A stretch of 24,714 nucleotides of DNA from CAYSRM01 sp964475205 (GTDB taxonomy: Bacteria; Verrucomicrobiota; Kiritimatiellia; UBA8416; CAYSRM01): assembly GCA_964475205.1 (NCBI GenBank), contig CAYYVQ010000045.1, positions 1 to 24,714 of the forward strand, in the 5' to 3' direction. The notes under the pieces were generated by a model that worked only from the letters and a program-made list of their open reading frames with translations, made no database searches and was not told the origin of the DNA. Below are positions 1 through 8,331 of the stretch, in pieces; position 1 is the first letter of the stretch; each line of letters opens with the position of its first letter. Position numbers and translations under genes: made by a program.

Positions 1-1
1 G

Positions 2-805
2 TCAATGCCCCCGGGACTCAGCGCGCACATTCTTGGAATCAATGAACAAACCCTGTCGCGCAAATACGTGCCGCACTACAGGGAAAGGTATAACGCAAGG
101 ACAGCGCTCCTGCGCAAAGTCAGCGCCTCAATGCAGGACCAGCTCCTGCAGCGGTTTCATTCTGTCGACACCTACACTCGAGGGTCGATTCCCGGAGACG
201 GCATTGAAGAGCGCATGCTTAAAGCCGTTCTGCTTCGCGCCCTGATCGAGCTGGATACTCCTGAAATTCATGAACTTGCCGAAGCTCATTTCCGCAAGGC
301 GTGGAACATTACCGACAAGGTCAACGCACTGGCCTGCATTCACCTGAGTTCATACGGCCGAAAAAGAGAAAGGCTGGAGGAGGCTTTTCACCTGTGGAAA
401 GACAGCATATCCGGGTATTCAAATTACCTTTCCCTTATTGGCAGAGGCAGGGATGAATCAGTTTTTGAAATGATTGCCGCCGAGGAACATAGAGATTCCT
501 TCGATATGCGGCATCCCACGCTCGCCCGCGCTCTTTATTTGCCTCTCAGCAGGAATAACAAGCTCATCTGGACTGATCGCGGCATCAATTGGCTAACCGG
601 GAAGGTAATCGATCTTGCCGGGGTCAACGAACACACCTCTATACTGCTTGCAAACACCTTTCAAAGAGCACATGACCTTGCCGGTGACATCCGGCCGAAA
701 GTAAACAAAGCCCTGCGCAGGATGTTCGAAGAAATCGACAAAAGCAAACACCCCTCAATAGGCGGTCGCATCCAAACCTTCCTGGCTCCGCCGAACAAGG
801 CATAA
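2..805 (+). CDS. pepN: Aminopeptidase N (PepN, M1 family), C-terminal part, truncated by window edge
   Basis: The frame is open through the left edge, so the Met at base 5 is an internal residue and only the last 267 residues are present. The sequence resembles the helical C-terminal region of E. coli-type PepN (the domains after the M1 catalytic core). The recognisable stretch runs from 'FRKAWNITDKVNALA' (compare 'FHEANNMTDALAALS' in E. coli), through 'HPTLARALYLPLSRNN', to a C-terminal block with 'IRPKVNKALRRM'. The zinc site (HEXXH) would lie upstream of the window. Family role: a zinc exopeptidase of the cytoplasm that removes N-terminal residues from peptides. The gene converges on glnN. 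I am fairly sure of the family from sequence memory, but no alignment was run. Confidence 0.75.
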   Translation, partial: SMPPGLSAHILGINEQTLSRKYVPHYRERYNARTALLRKVSASMQDQLLQRFHSVDTYTRGSIPGDGIEERMLKAVLLRALIELDTPEIHELAEAHFRKAWNITDKVNALACIHLSSYGRKRERLEEAFHLWKDSISGYSNYLSLIGRGRDESVFEMIAAEEHRDSFDMRHPTLARALYLPLSRNNKLIWTDRGINWLTGKVIDLAGVNEHTSILLANTFQRAHDLAGDIRPKVNKALRRMFEEIDKSKHPSIGGRIQTFLAPPNKA

Positions 806-842
806 ACTGCCTCGCCCTCCCCCTTTTATCTTCCCAACGACC

Positions 843-863
843 AATGACTAATGACTAATGACT
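843..863. repeat. Short tandem repeat, three copies of AATGACT
   Basis: Three perfect copies of the heptamer AATGACT lie in the gap between the convergent pepN and glnN genes. They are followed by an imperfect continuation (AATAACCAATGAC). This is non-coding and its function is unknown. Slippage-prone spacer DNA is the simplest reading. Confidence 0.8.
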
Positions 864-877
864 AATAACCAATGACC

Positions 878-912
878 CGCCCGCAGGGCGACAATGACTC
901 AGCCACGGGCTG
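878..912. terminator. Two consecutive GC hairpins between convergent genes, possible bidirectional terminator
   Basis: The first hairpin is CGCCC-GCA-GGGCG at 878-890, a perfect 5-bp stem. The second is CAGCC-ACG-GGCTG at 900-912, also a perfect 5-bp stem, followed on the plus strand by CTTTCT. They sit between the stop of pepN (805) and the stop of glnN (917), where a shared terminator would be expected. The stems are short and there is no long U-tract, so efficiency is doubtful. Confidence 0.4.
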
Positions 913-916
913 CTTT

Positions 917-3028
917 CTACATCATAAACATCATTTCCGCATAAGAAGGTAGCGGCCAGATATCGTCCGGAATGATTGCCTCAAGCTGATCCACGTAATC
1001 CCTGATCCTCTGCAGCCGGTCTATAATCTCAGCGGCCCCTTCCTCGCACCTGTTCTCAAGCGCATCTACAGCTTCAAGCGTCTTCTCACAAAGGGAGGCG
1101 GCATTCTTAAGGTTCTGCTGACATCGCGAGAGGTCAACATCTATACCCGCCCGGCTCATCTGGTCTATATAACCGGCAAGCTCGCGGCAATGCCGGACCG
1201 AAGCAGGGATTATCATCGTGCGGATAATATTGGCGGCACATTCCGCTTCTATCTCGCAGACAGTCTCATACTCCTTCCGGTAAACCTCGCGGCGGCTCTG
1301 CAATTCCCGGGATGTCAAGACTTTGTATTTATTGAACATCTCCATATTAGAAGCGTCAATAAGCGACTCCAGCGCTTCGGGCGTCTTCTCTATGTTGCGC
1401 AGATTCCGTTTCTCCGCTTCTTTGCGCCATTCATCGGTATAGCTGTCTCCATTAAAAACTATCCGCCCGTGCTGTGTGACAACATCTTTCAAAATCATGC
1501 GCAAAGCTTCTGAAACATTTTTCCCGCCTGAAATTTCCGATTCAGCCCGCGAACATATATCGTCCAACGCCTCTGCAACTATGGTATTCAATACCATGTT
1601 CGCATCCGCGCAGCTTTGGCTTGACCCAACCGCCCGGAACTCAAATTTGTTGCCCGTAAACGCAAACGGTGAAGTCCTGTTTCTATCTGTCGCATCCCTT
1701 GTCAAATGAGGCAGGGATGAAATTCCGAGGTTCAGCACACCACCGTCGGTTGATTCCGGCTCACCTCCGTCCCTGATCCTTTCAAGAATACCTGCAAGCT
1801 GATCGCCAAGATAAATTGAAAGAATTGCCGGCGGCGCTTCATGCCCGCCCAACCGTAGATCGTTCCCGGCCGTAGCCACTGAGGCCCTGAGTATGTCCTG
1901 GTGCCTGTCGACAGCCATGATGATAGAGCACAACAATGTTAGAAACTTGGCATCCTCATGAGGATTCTGACCAGGCTGAAGCCAGTTTCTACCGTCGGTG
2001 CCCCTGACGCTCCAGTTGTTGTGTTTGCCCGATCCGTTTACACCGTGAAACGGTTTCTCATGCAAAAGGCAGGCAAACCCGTGAGTTTCTGCAACATCGG
2101 TAAGAATCTCCATGGCCAGCATATTGTGATCTACAGCGAGATTAAGGTCTTCAAATACCATGGCCACCTCGAACTGGGCAGGACAGACCTCGTTGTGCCT
2201 GGTCTTGGCCGGAATCCCGCTGCGCCAGAGTTCGTGATCAAGCTCCTCCATGAACGACAGCACCCTTCGCTTGACAGCGCCAAAGTAATGGTCCTCCATC
2301 TGCTGATGCTTTGCCGGCGCTTTTCCAAACAAGGTCCGCCCGGCCTGAAGCAGATCTATCCTCGACTCGTAGAACCCGGCATCAACAAGAAAATACTCCT
2401 GTTCAACCCCAAGCTGAGGCATAGCCCTTTTCTCGCCCTCTACCCCGAAAAGGCGCCCAAGCCTGGCAACTTGTTCCGACAACGCGTCAACGGAACGCAG
2501 CAATGGCGTCTTCTTGTCAAGAGATTCCCCATGATAGCCGCAGAACACTGACGGAATGCAGAGGGTAGAGCCGTAATCTCCTTCTTTTACAAATGCCGGA
2601 CTGGTCGGATCCCACGCCGTATAGCCCCGGGCTTCAAACGTGGTCCTCAATCCGCCGGAAGGAAAACTGGAAGCATCAGGCTCTCCAAGGATCAACTCCT
2701 TGCTGGAGAACTTCTGGGTTACTCCCCCTTCATGGTCAGGCATTATGAACGCATCATGTTTCTCAGCGGTGGTGCCGGTCAAAGGCTGAAACCAGTGAGT
2801 AAAATGCGTAGCGCCCCTGGATATGGCCCAGGTCTTCATTGCATCGGCAACCTCGTCGGCAATGCCCGGTTCAAGAGAGCGACCTTCCTGGATTGTTGCT
2901 AAAAGAGACCTGTAAGCCTTGTCGGACAGGTATTCCTTCATGGTTTTCAGGTTAAAAACATTTTCCCCGTAAATATCGGAAACCGAATACATTTTTCCCC
3001 CGTCACCGGAATCCATATTTTTGCTCAT
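917..3028 (-). CDS. glnN: Glutamine synthetase type III (GSIII)
   Basis: This 703-residue protein has the size of GSIII (about 700-730) and not of GSI or GSII. It makes glutamine from glutamate, ammonium and ATP in the cytoplasm. The N-terminal block contains 'THFTHWFQPLTG' (residues 74-85). The metal-binding strand 'GVEQEYF' is at 207-213, 'HNEVCPAQFEVA' at 278-289 and the substrate/ATP loop 'NGSGKHNNWS' at 331-340. The GSIII signature 'NRTSPFAFTGNKFEFRAVGS' is at 450-469. The ATG start has an AGGAG Shine-Dalgarno 7 bases upstream. The gene is separated from gcvPB by 232 bases, so it probably has its own promoter. I found no convincing sigma54 or sigma70 pair there. The family assignment is very secure. 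Confidence 0.96.
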   Translation of the reverse strand: MSKNMDSGDGGKMYSVSDIYGENVFNLKTMKEYLSDKAYRSLLATIQEGRSLEPGIADEVADAMKTWAISRGATHFTHWFQPLTGTTAEKHDAFIMPDHEGGVTQKFSSKELILGEPDASSFPSGGLRTTFEARGYTAWDPTSPAFVKEGDYGSTLCIPSVFCGYHGESLDKKTPLLRSVDALSEQVARLGRLFGVEGEKRAMPQLGVEQEYFLVDAGFYESRIDLLQAGRTLFGKAPAKHQQMEDHYFGAVKRRVLSFMEELDHELWRSGIPAKTRHNEVCPAQFEVAMVFEDLNLAVDHNMLAMEILTDVAETHGFACLLHEKPFHGVNGSGKHNNWSVRGTDGRNWLQPGQNPHEDAKFLTLLCSIIMAVDRHQDILRASVATAGNDLRLGGHEAPPAILSIYLGDQLAGILERIRDGGEPESTDGGVLNLGISSLPHLTRDATDRNRTSPFAFTGNKFEFRAVGSSQSCADANMVLNTIVAEALDDICSRAESEISGGKNVSEALRMILKDVVTQHGRIVFNGDSYTDEWRKEAEKRNLRNIEKTPEALESLIDASNMEMFNKYKVLTSRELQSRREVYRKEYETVCEIEAECAANIIRTMIIPASVRHCRELAGYIDQMSRAGIDVDLSRCQQNLKNAASLCEKTLEAVDALENRCEEGAAEIIDRLQRIRDYVDQLEAIIPDDIWPLPSYAEMMFMM

Positions 3029-3204
3029 ACTGTAGCTCCTATAGCGTTTGTGCCGCTTTCCACATCACCAATTAACACGTCAAGAATGGACTTTAAAAGA
3101 GGCTTAACCCTCTCTCCTGTGACACATCGGACGCACAGGATCAGGCTTTCTCTTAAAACCTTCTCTCATTTTCATCAATGATTATTCCGTGCCGCCCCCG
3201 CCGA

Positions 3205-3253
3205 CTTGTAACGCCGTAAGCCCGGCGAAGGCCGAAGCTATCCGAGCGAAGGC
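3205..3253. repeat. GC-rich repeat with stem-loop downstream of the gcv operon
   Basis: The octamer GCGAAGGC occurs twice in direct orientation (3225-3232 and 3246-3253). The first copy lies within a stem-loop CGGC-GAAG-GCCG (3223-3234). The block is in the non-coding gap (3029-3260) between glnN and gcvPB, beginning a few bases beyond the gcvPB stop. It looks like a dispersed REP-type intergenic element and might fold at the 3' end of the gcv transcript. No U-tract follows on the minus strand. The rest of this gap shows no gene or clear signal. Confidence 0.4.
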
Positions 3254-3260
3254 TGGTTTG

Positions 3261-4805
3261 TCATTGGATATTCTTCCCTTCCGTCATACGTAGCCCGCAA
3301 TCTGCAGTGCGTTCTTCCTCCCCTCTTTGATTCATCCCCCGGATCTTTTGTCGCTCTGCCAAATCAGCGAAATCCGGCTTCCTTGCTGCCATCACTTCAT
3401 CGGGTCGTCCCACCGGAGTGGATTTCGGCGCGTCATGGAGCGAATCCGGATCTCTTTCGCATTCCTTCGCTATATCCAGCATCGCGGCAATAAAATCGTC
3501 AAGCGTTTCTTTGCTCTCGGTTTCAGTCGGTTCAACCATAAGAGCTTCCTTGACGATGAGAGGGAAATATACTGTCGGCGGATGAAATCCCCGGTCGATA
3601 ATTGCTTTTGCTATGTCCAGCGCCTTTACGCCCCGCTCCATCTGTTTCACTGCTGAAAGCACAAACTCATGCATGCATGAACCGCCGAACGGAATATCAA
3701 AAGCCTTCTCCAGCGAATGCATCAGATAGTTAGCATTGAGCACAGCATTCTCGCTGACCTCTTCCAGGCCCTTTGCGCCAAGCAACAGAATATATGCGTA
3801 AGCTTTCAGGCATACAAGGAAGTTGCCGTAAAAGGGCGCAATGTATCCGATCGATTTCGGCCGATTGTAATCCAGCGTGTAAGTGTTGTCCTTGCGCTTG
3901 ACAACCCTGGATACCGGCATGTATTCAAGCAGTTTTTCGCTTACACCAACCGGACCGGCGCCGGGACCGCCCCCGCCATGAGGAGTCGCAAAAGTCTTGT
4001 GCAGATTCAGATGAACAACATCGATCCCTGCGTCACCGGGGCGAAACTTTCCAAGAACCGCATTAAGATTAGCTCCGTCATAATAAACCAGCGCATCATG
4101 CTCATGGGCAATCTTAACAACCTCGTCAATCCGGCTGTTGAAAATACCAAGTGTGTTAGGGTTGGTCAGCATGATGGCCGCTGTATCATCCGTAACCAGT
4201 TCACGCAACGCGTCAATATCAAGCATTCCGCTCTCGGAATCCGTCGGAACCGGCCTGATCCTGTACCCTGCAGTACTGGCGCTCGACGGGTTGGTCCCGT
4301 GCGCCTCATCAGGTATAAGGACTTCTTTTTTCGCATTACCGTGGTCCCTGTGATATGCAGCTATCAGCATCATCCCTGTAAGCTCGCCATGCGCTCCGGC
4401 CAGAGGATGCAGCGTAAATGCGTCCATAGCAGTAATCTCACAGAGCAGCTTCTCCAGCTCATACACAACCTGCAAAGCTCCCTGTGTAAGCATCCCGCCA
4501 TACCTCAATTGGGGTAGAAACGGATGAAGATCCACGAATCCAGGCAAAGACGCCACTTCTTCCAGACACTTTGGATTATACTTCATAGTGCATGAGCCAA
4601 GCGGATAAAAACCTGTATCAACACCGAAATTCTTGCGCGACAGCAATGTAAAATGCCTGACAACATCCAGCTCTGACAGTTCCACGAGATCCGGATTCTT
4701 GTTACGTCGATACTTTTCAGGCACTTCAGCCGTCACAGGCACGTCGGACCCGGGAAGGCTAACACCTTTTCGTCCTTTCACTGATTTCTCAAAAATTGTG
4801 CTCAA
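3261..4805 (-). CDS. gcvPB: Glycine dehydrogenase (decarboxylating) subunit 2, P-protein PLP-binding half
   Basis: With GcvPA this forms the P protein, which decarboxylates glycine and loads the aminomethyl group on lipoyl-GcvH. I chose the TTG at 4805-4803. It lies 10 bases after the gcvPA stop with a strong GAGGAGGT just upstream, and conserved sequence begins there (514 residues). The signature 'TGFYPLGSCTMKYNPK' is at 64-79, and the PLP lysine is K270 in 'LNLHKTFATPHGGGGPG'. There is no ATG alternative; an upstream TTG at 4871 would run 22 codons into gcvPA. The last ~20 residues, including 'TADCGLRMTEGKNIQ', do not look conserved and run into intergenic repeat-like DNA, so the C-terminus may have been lengthened by such DNA. 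It is the last gene of the gcv operon. Confidence 0.95.
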   Translation of the reverse strand: MSTIFEKSVKGRKGVSLPGSDVPVTAEVPEKYRRNKNPDLVELSELDVVRHFTLLSRKNFGVDTGFYPLGSCTMKYNPKCLEEVASLPGFVDLHPFLPQLRYGGMLTQGALQVVYELEKLLCEITAMDAFTLHPLAGAHGELTGMMLIAAYHRDHGNAKKEVLIPDEAHGTNPSSASTAGYRIRPVPTDSESGMLDIDALRELVTDDTAAIMLTNPNTLGIFNSRIDEVVKIAHEHDALVYYDGANLNAVLGKFRPGDAGIDVVHLNLHKTFATPHGGGGPGAGPVGVSEKLLEYMPVSRVVKRKDNTYTLDYNRPKSIGYIAPFYGNFLVCLKAYAYILLLGAKGLEEVSENAVLNANYLMHSLEKAFDIPFGGSCMHEFVLSAVKQMERGVKALDIAKAIIDRGFHPPTVYFPLIVKEALMVEPTETESKETLDDFIAAMLDIAKECERDPDSLHDAPKSTPVGRPDEVMAARKPDFADLAERQKIRGMNQRGEEERTADCGLRMTEGKNIQ

Positions 4806-4818
4806 CTGTACCTCCTCA
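4803..4818 (-). promoter_or_regulatory. Ribosome binding site that fixes the TTG start of gcvPB
   Basis: On the minus strand, GAGGAGGT overlaps the TGA stop of gcvPA and is followed after ACAG by TTG. This near-consensus Shine-Dalgarno at good spacing decides the non-ATG start and implies that gcvPA and gcvPB are translated together, as expected for subunits of one enzyme. Confidence 0.8.
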
Positions 4819-6174
4819 ATATGCCACTTCCTGGGACCTGTTGCGCAGAAACATCTCCATGGTTTCGGCAAAATTGCCTATTTCGTACTTCGTCCTCTTT
4901 TCGGTAAGCGCAACCAGCAGATAGTTGTCCATGCCCTCGTAATACCTGCCCAGCGGCAATCCGGGAGCAATTCCTCTCTCTATCATCATCCCTGCAAGAT
5001 CGCCTGCGTCCATGGGCAACTTGACAGTAAATTCATTAAAGACAGGGTTGGCTTCCATAACTTCAACACCTGGTATCGCCTTTATCCGCTCTCCTGCATA
5101 AGCCGCCTTCGCCATGCAAAGCTCGGCAACCTGTTTAAGCCCGCCGGTTCCCAACAAACTCAGGTATGCATGCGCCCGCAATGCACAAAGAGCTTCATTG
5201 GTGCATATGTTTGAAGTGGCTTTTTCCCTTCGAATATGTTGCTCCCTGGCCTGTAAGGTGAGCACAAACGCCTCCCCATCACGACTGTCCTTAGTCCGGC
5301 CCACAAGGCGGCCGGGCATCCGCCTGGCCAGCTTGCTTGTCGTCGCAATAAAGCCAAGGTAGGGGCCGCCGAATGCAAGGGGAATTCCCAGCGACTGCCC
5401 TTCTCCAGTTGCTATGTCCACCCCTATTTCACCGGGTGATTTCAAAACAGACATTGCTACAGGATACACTGACTGAATCGCCAGTATCCCCCTCTTGTGG
5501 CAATGCTCAACAATATCCGAATGATCGTCGATGACGCCGAAAAAGTTTGGATTCTGGAGAATCACCGCGGCGGTGTCATCGTCAAGCGCTTTGAATATCT
5601 GATCCCTGTCGCTCTGTCCGTGAGTCACAGGCACCTCGGCAAAATCAATTGACAGGTTTGCCGTGTACGAATAAAGCATCTTGCGGTAGACTGGGTTCAG
5701 CCCGCCATCCATTACAATTTTACGCTTGCGAGTAGCATGCAGCGCCATCTGACATGTTTCATATAATGCTGTTCCGCCATCATAGACGGATGCATTGGAA
5801 ACGTTCATCCCTGTAAGCCTGCAGATATAAGTCTGATACTCATATATGATCTGCAGTGTGCCCTGAGACATCTCGGGCTGATACGGGGTATAGGCGGTAT
5901 AGAACTCACTTCGTCCGGCAAGCGCATCCACTGCAGACGGAACAAAATGATCATAGAACCCCCCGCCAAGAAAGTTCACCAGGTGCGAATAGTTCCGTGA
6001 AGCTATTTCCCTGCAATGTTCCAGCACTTCAAGTTCCGAGCGGCCTTCAGGCAGGTCGAAAGACTGTGGACGCAGCTTTTCGGGAATGATCTTAAACAGA
6101 TCGTTTACTGATTCAACCCCGCATGCCTTCAGCATTTCGGCTTTCTGCGCCTCGGTGTTGGCAATGTAGCTCAT
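4816..6174 (-). CDS. gcvPA: Glycine dehydrogenase (decarboxylating) subunit 1
   Basis: This 452-residue protein is the N-terminal half of the two-subunit type of P protein, and its length is normal. Recognisable stretches are 'MSYIANTEAQKAEML' at the N-terminus, 'AYTPYQPEMSQGTLQIIYEYQ' split around residue 100, 'NASVYDGGTA' in the middle and 'EGQSLGIPLAFGGPYLGF' further on. This half has the aminotransferase fold but not the PLP lysine, which is in GcvPB. The ATG start overlaps the gcvH stop as ATGA, so translation is coupled. The split into PA and PB is found in Firmicutes, Thermotogae, archaea and PVC-type bacteria, whereas E. coli has a single chain. Confidence 0.95.
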   Translation of the reverse strand: MSYIANTEAQKAEMLKACGVESVNDLFKIIPEKLRPQSFDLPEGRSELEVLEHCREIASRNYSHLVNFLGGGFYDHFVPSAVDALAGRSEFYTAYTPYQPEMSQGTLQIIYEYQTYICRLTGMNVSNASVYDGGTALYETCQMALHATRKRKIVMDGGLNPVYRKMLYSYTANLSIDFAEVPVTHGQSDRDQIFKALDDDTAAVILQNPNFFGVIDDHSDIVEHCHKRGILAIQSVYPVAMSVLKSPGEIGVDIATGEGQSLGIPLAFGGPYLGFIATTSKLARRMPGRLVGRTKDSRDGEAFVLTLQAREQHIRREKATSNICTNEALCALRAHAYLSLLGTGGLKQVAELCMAKAAYAGERIKAIPGVEVMEANPVFNEFTVKLPMDAGDLAGMMIERGIAPGLPLGRYYEGMDNYLLVALTEKRTKYEIGNFAETMEMFLRNRSQEVAY

Positions 6175-6551
6175 TCTTCATCCTCTAACATCGCCTCGTA
6201 CTCGCTGGCATCCATCAGGTCTTCAAGTTCCTCTTTATTGAAATCCTGAACCTTGAAGATCCAACCCTCCTCAAACGGATCCTCATTAACAAGCTCTGGA
6301 CTTTCGGCAAGCTTTTCATTAACACCGACAACCTTACCGCTCACCGGCATGTACAGATCGCTGGCTGCTTTTACAGATTCAATCACCGCGCATTCACTTT
6401 CCTGTTCATACTCTTCGATTTCCGGCAGCTCGATAAACGTGATATCTCCAAGCGAGTCCTGAGCATAATCCGTAATTCCAACAATGGCAGTGTCTCCATC
6501 AACCTTCACCCATTCGTGCGTTCTGGCATATTTCCTCTCATCAGGTACCAT
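6171..6551 (-). CDS. gcvH: Glycine cleavage system H protein (lipoyl carrier)
   Basis: This 126-residue protein has the normal GcvH length. The lipoylation site is K61 in 'ECAVIESVKAASDLYMPVSG', matching the classic 'ESVKAASD' motif. The N-terminus 'YARTHEWVKVDGDTAIVGIT' part is typical. Lipoyl-GcvH carries the aminomethyl group from the P protein to GcvT and is re-oxidised by a lipoamide dehydrogenase (L protein), which is not encoded in this operon. The ATG start has GGGGAG about 8 bases upstream. The gene lies 41 bases after gcvT and overlaps gcvPA by four bases. Confidence 0.97.
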   Translation of the reverse strand: MVPDERKYARTHEWVKVDGDTAIVGITDYAQDSLGDITFIELPEIEEYEQESECAVIESVKAASDLYMPVSGKVVGVNEKLAESPELVNEDPFEEGWIFKVQDFNKEELEDLMDASEYEAMLEDEE

Positions 6552-6592
6552 GTGTCATCTCCCCTCATATTTCAGTTGTTTATGCAGTCTCT

Positions 6593-7717
6593 TTATCCGG
6601 CATTCAAAAAATCCGACATTTTCCGGCGCGCTGTGCCTTCCGGGTAAAACGGTAGCGAATGTATCGTCCCGCTGGTTGGTTTCCGCTTCGTATTCACAAT
6701 AAGACCCTCGCCCGAATCACTGCAACCTTTTTTCACGTATCCCAGCGCTATTGCCTGACCAACCGACGGCCCATAACTGCCGCTGGTTATTTTCCCTATC
6801 AGCGAACCTTCCTGGTCGAGAATATCATCACCTTCCCTGGCGGCCCTTCTACCCTCAAGCATAATGCCGACCATCTGTTCCTTGCGGGCTGATTCGTCAA
6901 GCACAACGTCGGACCCGATAAACGATTTCTCCCTGGAAACCGGCCGGTCAAAGCCTGTCTCGCCGGCATTTCTTTTTTCGTTCATTTCATGCCCGTACAA
7001 CGGCATCCCGATTTCAAGACGCAGCGTGTCCCTCGCTCCAAGCCCGCATGGGGCAGCGCCAAGCTCCAGACACTTCCTCCAGAAAATGCCTGCCGCCTCT
7101 TCATTGTCCTCAAAGTAAACCTCAAAACCCATTTCGCCGGTATATCCGGTCCGGCTTACCAGGACCTTCGCCCCCTCAAAAGAATTATCGGCAAAACTGT
7201 AGAACACCATGGCTTCAATGGAATCTTCAAGAAGTTTTTCTACAATGTCCGGTGATGCCGGCCCCTGCACATCTATTTTGGCTATTCGACCCGAAGCGTT
7301 ATCAACAGAAGTTGCCTTCGAGACATGTGATCGAATCCATTCGTAGTCCCGCCCCTGTGTGGCTGCATTCACAACCAGCATAAAACTGTTTTCTGCCCTG
7401 CGATAAACCAGCAGGTCATCCAGTACGCCGCCCTCGGGATTGCACATTAACCCATACCTGCACCTGTTATCCCGGATGCCTGCAACATCGCAGGTCAAAA
7501 TATTTTCAAGGTCCTCAAGGGCGGCATCGCCGGCAACCTTGATTTCACCCATGTGACAAGTGTCAAAAATTCCGCACCTTTTCCGGACTGCCTCATGCTC
7601 TGCAATAATACCTTCGTACTGCAACGGCATAAGAAAGCCGCCGAAAGGAACTATCCTGGCCCCAAGTTCAACATGGAGGTCGTACAAACATGTCTTGTCG
7701 CAAATTTCCCCGCTCAT
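6593..7717 (-). CDS. gcvT: Aminomethyltransferase (glycine cleavage T protein)
   Basis: GcvT moves the methylene carbon from aminomethyl-lipoyl-GcvH to tetrahydrofolate and releases ammonia. I chose the ATG at 7717 (374 residues), which overlaps the upstream gene's stop as TAATG. A longer frame to 7789 would only add residues without family resemblance and would run back inside the phosphatase gene. Key stretches are 'VPFGGFLMPLQYEG' near the N-terminus and 'GGVLDDLLVY' at 96-105, with the catalytic aspartate D101. Later ones are 'VSRTGYTGEMGFEVYF' and 'GLGARDTLRLEIGMPLYGHE'. All are typical of GcvT and distinguish it from YgfZ. It is the second gene of the operon. Confidence 0.96.
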   Translation of the reverse strand: MSGEICDKTCLYDLHVELGARIVPFGGFLMPLQYEGIIAEHEAVRKRCGIFDTCHMGEIKVAGDAALEDLENILTCDVAGIRDNRCRYGLMCNPEGGVLDDLLVYRRAENSFMLVVNAATQGRDYEWIRSHVSKATSVDNASGRIAKIDVQGPASPDIVEKLLEDSIEAMVFYSFADNSFEGAKVLVSRTGYTGEMGFEVYFEDNEEAAGIFWRKCLELGAAPCGLGARDTLRLEIGMPLYGHEMNEKRNAGETGFDRPVSREKSFIGSDVVLDESARKEQMVGIMLEGRRAAREGDDILDQEGSLIGKITSGSYGPSVGQAIALGYVKKGCSDSGEGLIVNTKRKPTSGTIHSLPFYPEGTARRKMSDFLNAG

Positions 7718-8322
7718 TACGTCACCTGTCCTTCTCTCAAGTGTTCCAGGCTGTTTGCAGTCCGTACAACAGCTCCGCCTGAAAACCATACTTCCACAAT
7801 TGTCACGCCTGTGTTGTTAATATCCAGCACAACCGATCGTTTCGGGTTCTTACCGCTCAGCAAAGCAATCATACACCTAATCAGATTGCCATGGGCAACA
7901 ACAAGCGTTTTCTGCCCGCCATTATGCACTTTGAGTAACTTATCGACGAAGAGCCGCATCGTTTTCCTCTGACTGGAAACAATCCTTCGTTCAGCGCTGC
8001 AGGCCGGCGAAAAGCCTGAAAGGAAATTGTAGAACATTACCTCGCGCAATTCGTCGGTTTTCGTAACCGGAGTCAGAGGATGACGCGCTATAATTGCAGC
8101 TGCCGTCTCTCTTGCCCTGGCAAGGTCGCTGACATAAATGTGGTCAAATCTCTGATCCTTAAGCCTCCGGGCAACCAGTTCGGCCTGTTGCCTGCCCAGA
8201 TCCGTTAATCCTGGATCGTTGTTATCTCCCTGCGCCCTGGCCCTGGCCTGACCATGACGGACAAAATATACCGACAAAGGTTTTTCCCTGTCTTTGTTCT
8301 CAACCAGTCTATCAGACGCCAT
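7717..8322 (-). CDS. Histidine phosphatase (phosphoglycerate mutase-like) family protein
   Basis: The 201-residue protein has the RHG motif at R22-H23-G24 in 'VYFVRHGQARA', where H23 would be the phospho-acceptor. A second catalytic histidine lies in 'LVVAHGNLIRC', and 'LTDLGRQQAELVARRL' and 'VSDLARARETA' are typical of the family. The substrate cannot be named: the superfamily includes SixA-like phosphohistidine phosphatases and small-molecule phosphatases. I prefer the ATG at 8322 over a TTG three codons upstream; neither has a strong ribosome site. The gene is the first of the gcv operon and its stop overlaps the gcvT start (TAATG), which is unusual company for glycine cleavage genes. Confidence 0.85.
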   Translation of the reverse strand: MASDRLVENKDREKPLSVYFVRHGQARARAQGDNNDPGLTDLGRQQAELVARRLKDQRFDHIYVSDLARARETAAAIIARHPLTPVTKTDELREVMFYNFLSGFSPACSAERRIVSSQRKTMRLFVDKLLKVHNGGQKTLVVAHGNLIRCMIALLSGKNPKRSVVLDINNTGVTIVEVWFSGGAVVRTANSLEHLREGQVT

Positions 8323-8331
8323 AACCCGCAA

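Noticed and set aside
3029..3110. Sigma54 promoter for glnN
   Set aside because: A GGCAC-like half is present near 3050, but no matching TTGCW element follows at the required spacing.
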